From contig CM056742.1 in assembly GCA_029851415.1 (NCBI GenBank), positions 50,384,954 through 50,448,953 of the forward strand: a stretch of 64,000 nucleotides of DNA, given 5' to 3'. This document shows, piece after piece, positions 48,692-60,860 of the stretch; position 1 is the first letter of the stretch, and each line of letters opens with the position of its first letter. Under the pieces are notes generated by a model that was not told the origin of the DNA, did not search any database, and worked only from the letters and a program-made list of their open reading frames with translations. The position numbers and the translations under genes were made by a program. The DNA comes from Eretmocerus hayati. Its lineage: Eukaryota > Arthropoda > Insecta > Hymenoptera > Aphelinidae.

Positions 48692-49332
48692 TACTTGTGT
48701 ATTTACATCAATTCGTAGCTCAACGGATCTAGTTATAATCTGGTTGAGATTTCTTTCAGATTTCCACGTGGATTGTTATTTTTGCAATCTCGCCGTTTCC
48801 TCTTTGATGGGGCCTTCTGTTCATCCATTGTCGCTCTTTTTCCAGCCAATATCTACCGATGCATTTTTCTTTGTACATCCTAGTTACGTTACCTGCCTTA
48901 CGTTCAATCGCCTCTCCTCCCGACCTCTCTGCTTTTTTTCCTTTTTTTATGTTTGTCCTGATCCAATATATACTCTCTCCCTTTTGGATCCTTCGCATCC
49001 TACTCTTTCTCCGTGTTCAGCGACTTCAGCCGGTCTGGTTCGTTCCCTCCTCTTCTCTACCTCTCTTCATCATCATCATCGTCGTCTTCTTCTATTTTCT
49101 TTGCATCCTCCTGTATATACTCCTCGCTTGGTCTTTTTGCCATTCTCTTTCACAACCGCAGTAGTATACGTATGTGCCGAGGTATTACATCGCATTGGCG
49201 ATCCAGTATGAGTATCTAGTACAGGTAGTTGAGCTTTCATACGTCTATATGTATAGGTGAAGAGAAAGATCGAGTCGGTATTAAGCTAGGGAAACTAAAA
49301 TGGTTGGGACTATGTGTTGCAATATGGAATTC

Positions 49333-49375
<43 letters not shown>

Positions 49376-51360
49376 GGGCAGTCTTATCTCGACTATCAAA
49401 AGATGTTTACGAGCTGAGGCCTGCGAACGAATATCTGGCGGAAGGCTAAACAGACCTTCTGAGGCTCCTTGCAATTATCGAAAGATGGACTTGTGCGCTT
49501 GCCGGGGATTGTACCTACATCGGATGAAATAAAGTTGCAAGCTCACTCACCGCTCTCCGTATCGGGAGTAACACTTTTGGAAACGCAGCCATCTCGGTTC
49601 CGTGTGCTTTTCGTGGGAGGAGAGTTTTGAAATTCAGCCACAGTGGATTTTTCTATCATCTAAAAAAACAAAGGTTTACCCCCGATTAATGCTCGTGGAT
49701 TATGAATCCTCGACTCGTGTGCTTTAAATTACAGGGATATCTTTTTGGTTTGATAAGATGGGGCTCTTTCGAGTTCATAATGAGTGAAGCAAGGATTAAT
49801 TAGGGACAAGAAAATCGATTCTCGACAACGTCGTGGTCAATAGCGAAAATAAGAGACCGAGCGTGACGCAGTTGAGCAGATCAGCAGGCTCCGTCTGATT
49901 GCGAACGCAAGATAAATTCATGCTTGTACAGGTAGCTTCACTCATTTTCTTCTCGGATGATCGTGACGATACTAATAGAGAAATGAGTGGCTTCGAGACG
50001 TTTATAGAAAAATTTTCGATGGCAAGCTTGCAAGCTCTTGATACAATCAGAATGAAAAGGATCGAGTCAGTGAATGCGAAGAAGAAGTTCGATAAAGGTA
50101 ATCGTGTATTAGAGTGACGCAAGTTAGAGAGAAGATTTCGACGAGCAAAGAGGAGCTGCACCGAGAGAGAAAAGATAGGTAGAGGGAGCTGCAGGATTCG
50201 ACATTCCTGAGGGCCCGTATTAATTATCCCGAATCTTGCCTCGACGCCACGCGTGATGTTCGAGCAAGCGCGGCGAAAAGTCGAGAACGAGTATAACAGG
50301 CCTGGCTTACGTGATGGTGGACGATCCGTATACTAAAAGGGCTGCTATCCTCTCGGCTCATTCCGTATACAGTTTGTGTATATTCGCCTCGTCCGCTCTG
50401 TCGAGGCTCCTCTTTCGCTTCTTCCTCTCTCCCTCTGGTGATGGTCTTTTCGTCCTTTTCAGCACACGTACACTCGCGCGCTTTCTCTTGCGCCCTTCAA
50501 CTGCCCGCGGGGCCTTACCTTACACGTATACGAGAGCGGAACTCAAAGGGCGCTCTCTGTTGTGTGTTGTTGCTGATGCTGAGTTGCAGCTCCCGCTGTT
50601 GCGCAGCTCTTGTCTTCCTTTTCGGCTTGTCTAGATCCGCTGGATGATAGCAACGTGCTAATTGAAGCTTGAGCATCGAGCGTGCTCATTTATTTCTCAG
50701 CGTGTTTTCTTTTTTTGCTCCCCCTATGCGCTTCCCACTCGCCATATTAGAAAGTTTAATCAGAATCCTCGGATATATGCATCGAACGTACTCCATCATT
50801 GGGATCTTCTATCTTGGACCTTATAATAAGATTTAATGATACATTTTTTTAATTCCACTATTCAAGGTAATCAGCACATTTGGTATCACCCGATCATACT
50901 GAAAAACATCATTTGTGTTTGGAAAGTGCCCCTTGGGGAAGCATGATGTTCTTAAGCAATGTTTCACCGTAGAATTCGAATCTGACCTTTGGTTTTGCCT
51001 ATACACGTCAGGATTCTTTTCTAAATCGCAGGAGTTTGATGCCCCGGAACACGGTGTTGTCAGTGCTTCTTGATAATTTTGTAAATCGATTGCTGGGGTG
51101 ATCCATCCATGTTGTGGACCAAGAATGTATCGGGGCTATTATCGTATATTGTTGGTGTATTTTGATTTGTTGACTCGTGTGTTGAACATGGTGGCCGCAG
51201 TTTCAGCGGGCTAGGATGCGTTCAATACGAGTGACAAGTTGATTCCAGAGTTGTTTTCAGGAATGTTTAACCAATTTCGCAATAAATCTTGAAAGGCTCA
51301 CAGAATGAGACATTATTTTTGAGCTCACGGGGGCGCATTTTTCTTGTTTTTGTATGTCAG
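48692..51360 (+). other. intron stretch with low-complexity tracts
   Basis: The stretch at 48750-49160 is pyrimidine-rich; its long frame (48510-49211) is low-complexity Ser/Leu/Pro and not called a gene. (AT)18 lies at 49337-49372. A CpG-rich patch lies at about 50200-50640. No RNA gene or exon recognised. Confidence 0.4.
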
Positions 51361-52587
51361 AGCGCTCCTTTCAACATTTTCATGAATTTTAATTTTGGTA
51401 CTTGTCATACCATACGTGACTGCGTGACTGCGTTTATCTCGATTGGTCCTCAGAATCTCGGCGAGCAACACGGCCATCTCTGCGCCTGCAAAATACAATG
51501 CAACCACGAAGCATCAATTTTCTCAAATTTTTGATCATGCTCGGAATCATGCATGAAGGAAATAACGCGCGCGACAAGGCGGAGAAAAGCACGAGGAACT
51601 CGTTGATCGATTCGTGACATTATTTGAGGGTTGAGGTGGCCCGGTGGCCCGGATTCTCAAAAATATAAAACGAAATTGATCAAAGTATATTTTACAAAAC
51701 ACAAGAGGTTATGGGGATCTGATTATGTTCATGAATTCCGCGGATAAATTGAAGTTACTTATCTGACTTCTCGGTCGTAATAGTTTCTCATTTCCAGCCC
51801 CGACATCATCGTAAGAGTCGATTTTCTATGACACAGCTACGATCAATCAGTTTTCATGAATTTTTGAGAGTCCGATCGAGGGATGCAGCAAAATTTGTCG
51901 GCGCGAGGTCGAGCAGACTAACTTCTATGTTTGTTTACACGACGATCATCGTGCTCTAATCTGCTCGACCTCGCGCTAACAAATTTTGCTGCATCCCTCG
52001 GACTCTCAAAAATTCATAAAAACTTATTGATCGTAGCTGTATCATAGGCAATCGACTCGTACGCTGATATCGGGGTTGGAAATGAGAAACTATTGCGACC
52101 GAGAAGTCAGATAAGTAACTTCAATTCATCCGCGGAATTCATGAACATAATCAGATCCTCATAACCTCTTATAGCCGCCGCGGCTTTAAAAATGCGTATG
52201 CAGTATGCACTTCGTTGCGTAATCTACTATTGTGTTTTGTAAAACATACTTTGATCAATTTCGCTTTATATTTTTGAGAATCCGGGCCACCGGGCCACCT
52301 CAACCCTCAAATAATGTCTCGGATCGATCAACGAGTTCCTCGTGCTTTTCTCCGCCTTGTCGCGCGCGTTATTCATGATCCAAATGATCCATCATGCATG
52401 ATCCCGAGCATGATCCAAAATTTGAGAAAATTGATGCTTTGTGGTTGCATTGTGTTTTGCAGGCGCAGAGATGTCCGTGTTGCTCGACGAGATTCTGAGG
52501 ACCAATCGAGATAAACGCAGTCACGCAGTCACGTATGGTATGACAAGTACCAAAATTAAAATTCATGAAAATGTTGAAAGGAGCGCT
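51361..52587. repeat. 1.23-kb near-perfect palindrome
   Basis: Arms from AGCGCTCCTTTCAACATTTT (51361) and its complement (ending at 52587) match with few changes along their whole length, around a loop near 51920-51965. The right arm has 61 extra bases (about 52171-52231, starting ATAGCCGCCGCGG) absent from the left. There is no evident target duplication. High arm identity means a recent event or ongoing arm-to-arm conversion. Confidence 0.88.
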
Positions 52588-52631
52588 CTTGAAGTGACCA
52601 CGTGCCACTTAGAATTTTCTTTTTTATTTAG

Positions 52632-52764
52632 CCATATATTGGCGCAATATTGGATAGTGCTCTTTGCCGCAATATTGGCGCTATATTGGAAATTGCTTCT
52701 CCAATATATGGCCAATATATTGGCCAGAGCAATGGCCGAGATTTCGCCAATATATTGCCAATAG
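52632..52764. repeat. cluster of ATATTGG/CCAATAT motifs
   Basis: At least seven copies of ATATTGG or its complement lie within 133 bp, the first group forward and the last group inverted, including the palindrome GCCAATATATTGGC. This may be a small degenerate hairpin element. CCAAT/ATTGG motifs can bind NF-Y, but nothing else here suggests a promoter. Confidence 0.6.
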
Positions 52765-53426
52765 AATCTATTTCTACGCGGGCTCTTGAGCCGACGGTAC
52801 CCTATGAGATATCAAATTCGATACATCTTTCAGGTCTTTATCCAATAATAGTCTAAAGTTATACATTTCTCTTCGTCCTTCCCCAATTCAAAAGACTTCG
52901 CAAAGTCTGCAATCGTAACATGATGTCTACCAGTGACTAATAGGGCACCAAGATGGATCTTGTTCTGCAGATCTCGTTCGTCTTAATCAGACCTGGGGAG
53001 TCGTCAAGAATCGGAAGAAAAACGTGAAGATCTAGTGCGTGGGAGGAGGGGGAGGGGGAAGTCCGTCACTGTGTACCCCAGTAGCTTATTAAGTAAGTCG
53101 AAAGGAATAATCGAGTGCGCCGTGCAAACTGAGATCATGCAAAGTACACACGCGCGGGAGCTATCTGATCTGAGTATCGCGGAAGCTTTATCGTTAGTTG
53201 GTGGGCCATGTGCAACCCCCGCCAGCATCAGGATCGGCGCTCGTCCGCGCTGCCGCCGCCAAGTCGCGGACTAATACAACGTACGATCCTTTCCGATCGT
53301 TTCTCCAGGCTTCATTTGCATCTGCTGAAAATTCCGACTCGTTAACGAAGGCAGGTCCTGTTATCTCTCCCTTTGTTCCTCATTGGAGCCCGGGTGCGCG
53401 CAAACGTCGTCGGGCTGCCATGCGGA

Positions 53427-53467
<41 letters not shown>

Positions 53468-56400
53468 AGGGAGGGAGAGCGCTCTCATGGAAACGAATCG
53501 CCGTGGCCTTGATCGGGGTCCGTGCCAGCAGCGCCCCGGGCGATAAATCTCGAACCGCGCTGCCGCCACTACCCCACCGCCTTCATTGGGTATTGTCGCT
53601 TGCTCGCGCGTACTGGGCCCACACCCCGCATATGTGCGCAATACTGCCCACTTACAACACACAGAACAACACATTCGTGACATGCGGATGAAACCAGGGG
53701 GTCTACTGAGACAGTGGTCCACTCGTCATGTCGGTCTAAACCAACCTCGAACTCATATTCCATGAAGATTATTCAGCAAGAAATGTCCACCCTGTTCTTT
53801 TTTCCCAATCGACACATTTTCTCCATTCGAATTAGACTCAGGTGGACACCCTCTGCAGTGTGCAAGTATCATAAGATGAGTGGCCTCGGTCACAGACATA
53901 CGAAAAGTCTGCCGGAGACCGGGCTACATCGGTTCATGGCGCATCAGGATTTCAGTGATGCGCTATTTCACGAATCGAGCAGAAACTATTATAGAGGTGC
54001 GATAATGCATATGATCAAAGATCCAGGTTGACCTTGGCCACTCCCGCTGTCATTTCCAACAAAAATTTGAAGGTAAAATTGTCGTTTTTTTCTTTTCTTG
54101 AATCTTCCGGTCGTCCGGGATGACTTGGATCACTCGCCCGGGGTGACTTTGGCCTCAAACTAAGGTAGCAAGTCTCTGGCTCATTGGTATAAGGCTTCCA
54201 TGTTCTCAGAACATTGTTCTGTCTCTGGACTTATTCGTGATCACAAAATTTGTTGCAAAAAGAGAATACTCGTTTTTGTATTAAAAGTACACGAAATTTG
54301 TGGTGCTCTATACGAAGGTGGTCTCAATCATCCCGGCACCCTGCTTTTCACATTTCTTAAGAATGTAAATAAGTAAAATTGAATTCTGAGCACAGCATTT
54401 TGAAGAAGATGTCAAGACGCGTCGGATGACCTGAGATACATAGAAGTTTGGGCAGAAAATCGCAATCAGAATGTAATTGGAAGCTCCAAAGTGGCCATAT
54501 GTTCACCCCGGTAAGAGCGAGGAGTTTGAGATATGAGCAGTTCTGCGTAAACTTGCTCGAAACAGACTCAAAAATGGACGGAAGGCAAAACCGAACTTCT
54601 GAGCTTGTAAGGTGGATTTTTTCACCACTAATATCATCTTGATCGAGGATCAAAACTGAAAAGTATTGAAAGTTGAAAAAAATTTTTGCGTGTTAAATCC
54701 CATGAGAACTCAGCTCGATATCGTTATTTCGCTACGCAAATGACAGGTACGCAAATGACATTTCGTGTTTGATCGGTGAATACGGATCGGAGAGTTAACG
54801 AATCGCTTATTCCGCTTAGCACGGTCTTTTGCACACCAAATACTCGGAGAAAGTCGGATGAGAATGCAGATTATCGATATTTCAACCTTGTTGCGAGATG
54901 CGTACGGAAATGACACTCTTATTTACCGCGGCGTTTTTTCGGAGAAGAGCACGCCGTCACTTCTCGAAAGTGAATCCATGGATGTATATACCGCAGTTGT
55001 TTGATATTTGAAGCGAGAGGATCAAAATGTGCCCATGAGCGAGTGCTTACAAGTTGATAGACGCTCTTATGCACCACATATTGTCAAAACAGTAATTTTG
55101 GCGCGAATTCAGAGACATAATGTACACACAGCGTTGAGCGGGTAAACGACCTAGTTGCGACTTCCTAACTATGAAAACATGTTCAAAATATACCCAAATT
55201 TGATGTCTTTTTGTGGAGGAATCGTTAAGAAGTCGTATGTCTTCATAGCGTGCCCTTGAACGTCGAATTTCGGATTGCGGACATGGTACGGAAATGACAT
55301 TTTGACCCCTAATTCGCAATTTTGGACCCTTAAACCTCGAGACAGGTCTAATATGACTTTTTGCTAAGAAAGAGCACAAAAAAATACACAAGAAACGTGT
55401 TTTGCACAATCGATTGAGAACACGTAGACGCCGGAATAGGCCGAGACACATTGGGGGTAAGTTTTCGCAGAACTGCTCATATACTTATACAAGCAACAAG
55501 GATGAGGGAAAACAACGCAAACAGGGTCACGCGCTCGGTAATGCATCTAGTGCAGATTGTGTGCCCCTTGCGTGCATATAAACAGGCGAATCGGGCAAAT
55601 AAAATTTGCACTCGCGCGCATTAACAATGCTCTTTTTTCGGTGCGCATTATCACATCCGATGCGCTCGCTTGCTCCCACCCCATATGACTACGGGTTCGC
55701 ATCTTGTCGTGAGCGTGCCAAAACTAACGAAACAACGAAGGGCGAATTGAATCCGCTCCAGAATCACGGCCTCTGTGGGACTCGTTCCCTTGCACCTCGC
55801 GGATCTCATTCCGCACATGGCGTTCGCATACAGAGACTTGCCGGTTATTTTGAATCCGCGGTGGATTTTTGCTCCCCTCGCGGTATAAACCAAACAACGC
55901 CGAGCCCACTTGCGATCTCCAGGGAAACGCGCAGAGAGATTGTGACACACGAGAGAATAAACGGTGGGGGCGACAGGGGAGGCACACAGGGGGTGGCAGA
56001 GGCTGGAATTAAGGAGCTGAAATGCAACGCACCGAACGAGAGAGGAAGAGAGTCCAGGATCCTCCGTGTATACGCATACGTTTGTCAGAGCTGCCATAAA
56101 TCACGTGTAAACAACTTGGGTATTAGCATATCTGTATCTGTCCGCTGCTTGTCCCTGCGTTAACTCTTTGCATTATCCTTCGGCTGGTCTTTTCTCTTCG
56201 AGGAGATGGCTAACTCACCCTGTATACACCGCCACGAATCGCCAGTCCGCCACCGACACACAACCGAAGAATCAGCTCCAATTCTTTCAAGACTACCGTC
56301 TCTCCTCCCCCTCCCCCTTATCAGCATTGTCTTTGCGCTGTCAATTCGGATTTCCCATCGATTCCCTGCGGCCTTCCTTGTCGATCCTTCCCTCTCCCTT

Positions 56401-59399
56401 CGCTTCTTTCTTTCTTCCTCGTTTTGCCCCACAACGCGAGCTTATATGCACTCAAACAAAGATGCGCTTCGCACATCCCTCTCGCGAGTATTATCTCAAA
56501 GTTTTGTTCATCATTCGAAACAAACATGCATCTTCTCTCGGCTCGCGATACTAATGTTGCATCATCATCGAGCAATTATGTAAAATTCCAAACGGGAAGA
56601 TCCATCATCAAAGATCCTTGCCCTGGATTGATCCGCCTTCAAATCAATTAGAATATCTAAAGCGGATGAAAGTTGTTCAATGCTTCTCTTCACAATTCAC
56701 AAGACAGTTTATTTGAATGAGAGATTATGGTACGTATTTGAACCTTGGAAAACGTTTGTATTAAGCGCGAGCAAGCGAATGATTTCTTCATGCCTCGTTT
56801 TTGTTTTTTGCGCACGAATGCTCTGAAATCGCTTCTAGAGTTGCGTTCACAATTTGAACAGCTATACTGCAAGTGTTCATTCGGCTCCAGCATTGCGTCA
56901 CTTTTAATTTTGTAGACTCTACAAGGATGTTAGGCTCATCGATGTCGAACGCGATATTGACTCATCAAAATGAACAATTGGCGCCCAACGTAAGGTTTCG
57001 ACCATTTCCGTATCTCGGAGTTGAGTGCCATTATACGTTTGAGGTTGAGTACATTCGCCGTTCTTAGATTTTCTGGAAACTGACTTCTTGGTGTTCAAAA
57101 TTAGGCACCAACTGGTGGCCTCTGATGATCTTTAGAGTCAATTATCTCGTCAACCTGCATTTTTCCTTGTTCACTTGGTCTGTCATTGGGCTCCGAGTCT
57201 TTCTTCAGGGGCTAGACTTAATCTAGATTATAGACTGTCGCCACCATTCTTACGGCCACCCGACTTCCAAATGGGGGGGGGGGGGAGAACTGATAGGAAA
57301 TGTGCAGGAGACCGCGATGTTTGCCATGGACGACGATTCAGCCAATTAAAATCGCTGATCTTTTAAACGTAGCTGTAAGTTGTATCTGCGTAGCTTTTCT
57401 CGAATAATTTTCCCTTTTGGGCATGAACGGGATCAGAAATGCTCCGGTATTCGTAACCGACCCATGCATATTAGGCACACTCAGAATTCGGCGCAGAAAC
57501 GACTGTCTGAAAGAAAACAAGATGAGATGAACGAGTGTAAGAAGAAGTTGATGCTGGCAGAGGAGGCGGAGAGAGCGAAAGAGGGCACTAAGGAAGGGGA
57601 GCAAGGAGTGAGATGGAGGCGCAAACTGATACGCGGACCGAGAGAGAACGAAAGTACCGGACTCGGGCAGTTCGTAAGAGAAAAGAATTGCTCAAAAGAT
57701 AGGAGATCGGAGAAAGGAGTTGGAGCGAGGAAGAGGAATCGAGATGAAAGAGAGCGATAGGGCCGAGTGAGACAAGGACGTGTATTATAGCAGTGCAGCG
57801 CACGCGGATCGACTCGCGAAATAAGGAAAGAGAGCGCAGAACGCGCGCAGGACAGCCAAAAAAGGAAGAACGAGCAATGGCTCGTTCGATGCGCAGCAGA
57901 AAGACCCGTAAAAAATTGCGCTCAGCAACTTAAGATTTTCGTGAAACAGCCCGATGGTCATGAATATTGAATCCACGATTCCAATTTCTCCGAAAGTTTG
58001 GAGGAAGGACGGGAATCGAAATCCTACGCGTACATTTCGTTTACTAATCAGTTAACAAATGTACGTAGAAGAGGCTTGCGACGATTAGTCCGAGACGTAT
58101 GAAATCTTGATAATCCATGTATGACACGAACGATATAAGGATGCGAACAGCATTACTCTTCAATCCGTTAAAAAATGAAGGGGGGGGGGGTTGTTCATTG
58201 CTTACAGCGCGATTTGCCCATTCAACTCGCTCATCTACAGTCCGACTAGTTTCTATTACCCGAAAACTCGATTAACATTCTGCTGACAACGGTGGGTGTT
58301 CTTTTTCCAATTGTAGTCAGGAGGGCAAAGCCCCTTTTCTTGCCGCGACTCGAGACAGATTTTGCGTACTTTATTTTGAAGAAACTACTGACAATGGGTT
58401 GATCTCCGCCAAATTTGGCATATATTCTGCCTGAAAACTGAGAATCCCTGTGAGAAATCTCGCTTGAGTGGAGTATCCAAATACGCTCTACCGATGCAAA
58501 ATGGTACTGAGTACAACCAGGTGTCACTGTTCCAGCAACCAAGTCAGTATCTTTGTCTATGTCTAACAAACCTCTAAAAGCAGGTCTTTCAAGTCTATAG
58601 CGGAGAATTCTGGAATTCTGGTGTGCAGACTCGAAACGGATTGCGATTGCGGTTTGTTCGTAAGAAATAACACAAGAAATTGGTGGCTGGTCACTGAGAT
58701 ATTCCGACCTCAAAATTTTGTTTTTCAGTGAAATGTAACTTCTTGAGCATCTACACAGTTTTCCCCAACTTCACTTCAGCCCGTTTTGTCCGCAAGCACG
58801 GACACACTACAGAAAGAAATCCTTACCTTCAGATTGATTTCGTTCTTACCGCAAGACGCAACAAATGTGAGATGAAAATCTTCAAAATGAGCAAGCGCTT
58901 CGTCTGAAACGGGAATTGACCTTACAGCATGCATTATTTGTAGCTGAACTGCAGAACTCGCAGGCTCACCGATGCATGTTTATGTTAATTATTGGCGAGA
59001 TTATACTTAATTCTTTTGCGAGAGATGGGAAAATAATTCCATATACTTTTGAAACCTCTTATAAATCCACGATTGAGATTTTGACGATTCGCAAACACAC
59101 AAAAATCACATTCATAAACAAAATTATTTGTCGAGCAGTTGAATATTCAAATTTGAACAGTTTCACATGTGTAAACTTAATGGCTCGTGCAGCAGAGGAT
59201 GTAAGACAAAGTTCGCCTGATTCTTAGACGATGAACCTTTATTGAAGTCGAATACTCTTGACATCGTCGTATTTTCTGACCCAAGAAAAAAGCTCTTTTC
59301 TTCATCCGATGGTCAGATTTGAACGATTGTAAGATGCGACAGTGAAACTCTACGGCAATCTGAGAGTGAGGATTTCTTTTTGTATCTAGTAATAATTTG
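52765..59399 (+). other. intron stretch with microsatellites, no gene recognised
   Basis: (GA)n runs at 53428-53460, followed by GGGA repeats to 53478. G13 lies at 57273-57285 and G11 at 58180-58190. CpG-rich patches lie at about 53130-53640 and 55560-56160. The phrase ACG(C/G)AAATGACA recurs at 54735, 54748, 54904 and 55290. The long frames (55606-56163 plus, 55651-56097 minus, 58246-58713 minus) have no domain I recognise. Confidence 0.4.
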
Positions 59400-60860
59400 A
59401 ATGTAATGATTCTCAGGCTCTGAATGCGCTCGTATGGTAATTTTTCATCCTCATTCGAACCCATTCCCCCGAATATAGAAGAAACAGACACCCTTATGCG
59501 GAAGTTTTAGAGAAAAATATTTATGCCAAAAATCGGGAGAAGATTGTTCGGGGTAGGCGGGGAAGGGATCAGATAGAATAGAGTTCTTAGACAGAGCATC
59601 GTCATTCTGATATATAATCACTGCTTCATATGTAACACCAAAGATGTATTTTTGCAGTCTGATTTTCCATCGAACTAATCGCGAGATGGGTTATGAACAC
59701 ATTTCCCCTGTTGTAGAAGAAATCATCACACTCATTCAAACATTTCATAGAGAAATTTTTATACCAAAAAACCGCGAGAAGATCGTTCGGTGCAGGCGGG
59801 GGAGGTATCAGATAAAACAGAGTTCTTATAGACAGGGCATCGGTATATTCTGATGTAATATTCCTACTTTATGTATGTCATAGGCGAATAGGATTCTCAG
59901 CCAGATAGCTTTCTTCCGCGGCGCATAGCTCTCGGGCGGCCGATAGGATTCTTGACTAGGATGATAGAATTGGACAAGTCGAGAGTTTCTATTCGACTGA
60001 AATGGTCAGTCTGATAGACTTGAGATACTTCATGCGTCAATGGGGCTGGTTCCACTTCGGTCCGATAGGATTCATACTTTTCTAAGCAGTGCCGCGGTAG
60101 CTACGTCCATGTCTCGGCGATCGCTGTCAAAATCCAAAAATCATTCAAATTCAACCCAAAAATATGATTTTGTGATTATGGAGCCCCTGTTTTGAAAATT
60201 TACTGGGAAGAGTTCGTGAGAATCAATCACGAATATTCAAAGAAATTCACAGTTTATTCTGTCGCATTATTCATAGCTCGAATCTAGAAAATATTATTTT
60301 GTACTCAAAATTTAGTTTACTTATTACAACAAGTAGAACTCCTGTGGTATATCGATCGAGTTGCACAAAACTTTTGATTCGAAACAAGCACATCGCTTTG
60401 TATTACACTGGTAGGCATTAGCTTGACAATTGCAATTTTTGAGTCCCTGTCCACTAGTTAAAGATTGAGCTGCCACTGATGAACTCTATCGGCCTGAAGT
60501 AGAACCGTAGCCCAATAGATGCATGAAGTATCTCGAGTCTATCAGCCTGACCATTTCAGTCGAACTAGAAACTCTCGACTTGTCCAATTCTATCGTCCTT
60601 GCCGAGTGGCTATGTGACTGAAACGCTTCTGGTCGATGATCTTCTCTCCCAACACGAGTTTATCGGCCTACGAATTTCAGCCGGATAGGTTTCTCCCGCG
60701 TTGTGAATCCTACATCAGCCGCCCAATAGCTTTGCGCCGCGGAAGATAGCTATCTGGCTGAGAATCCTATTCGCCTTCAACATGTATAACGCCAGAGACG
60801 TATTCTGGCAGTCTGATTTTCCACCGAGCTCATGGCAGAATGGGTTATGGATCCTTCAAC
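59400..60860 (+). repeat. ~240-bp diverged tandem units split by a foldback
   Basis: Unit 1 (about 59400-59640) and unit 2 (about 59641-59882) share TCGGGAGAAGATTGTTCGG-type and CAGAGTTCTTA blocks; the GCAGTCTGATTTTCCA block of unit 2 (59657) reappears at 60810 as the start of a third, partial unit. The foldback at 59883-60775 sits between units 2 and 3. Confidence 0.72.
59883..60775. mobile_element. ~0.9-kb foldback with perfect 27-bp ends
   Basis: GGCGAATAGGATTCTCAGCC (start of a perfect 27-bp terminal repeat) lies at both ends in opposite orientation. Arms of about 200-290 bp pair (for example ACTTGTCCAATTCTATC at about 60583 with its complement at about 59965). GATAGG/CCTATC-like motifs recur in both arms. 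The interior (about 60070-60480) is unique and non-coding. Confidence 0.82.

Noticed and set aside
48510..49211. 233-codon plus frame
   Set aside because: Low-complexity pyrimidine tract; the product has no domain and overlaps a transposon end.
54170..54240. TGGCTCATTGGTATAAGGC as a tRNA D-arm
   Set aside because: Resembles an A box, but no B box follows at tRNA spacing.
55606..56163. 185-codon plus frame and overlapping 148-codon minus frame
   Set aside because: CpG-rich stretch in which stops are rare on both strands; neither product has a recognisable motif.
58246..58713. 155-codon minus frame with ordinary amino-acid composition
   Set aside because: Could be a decayed gene or exon, but I recognise no domain, and no splice sites or neighbours support it. 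A profile search would decide.
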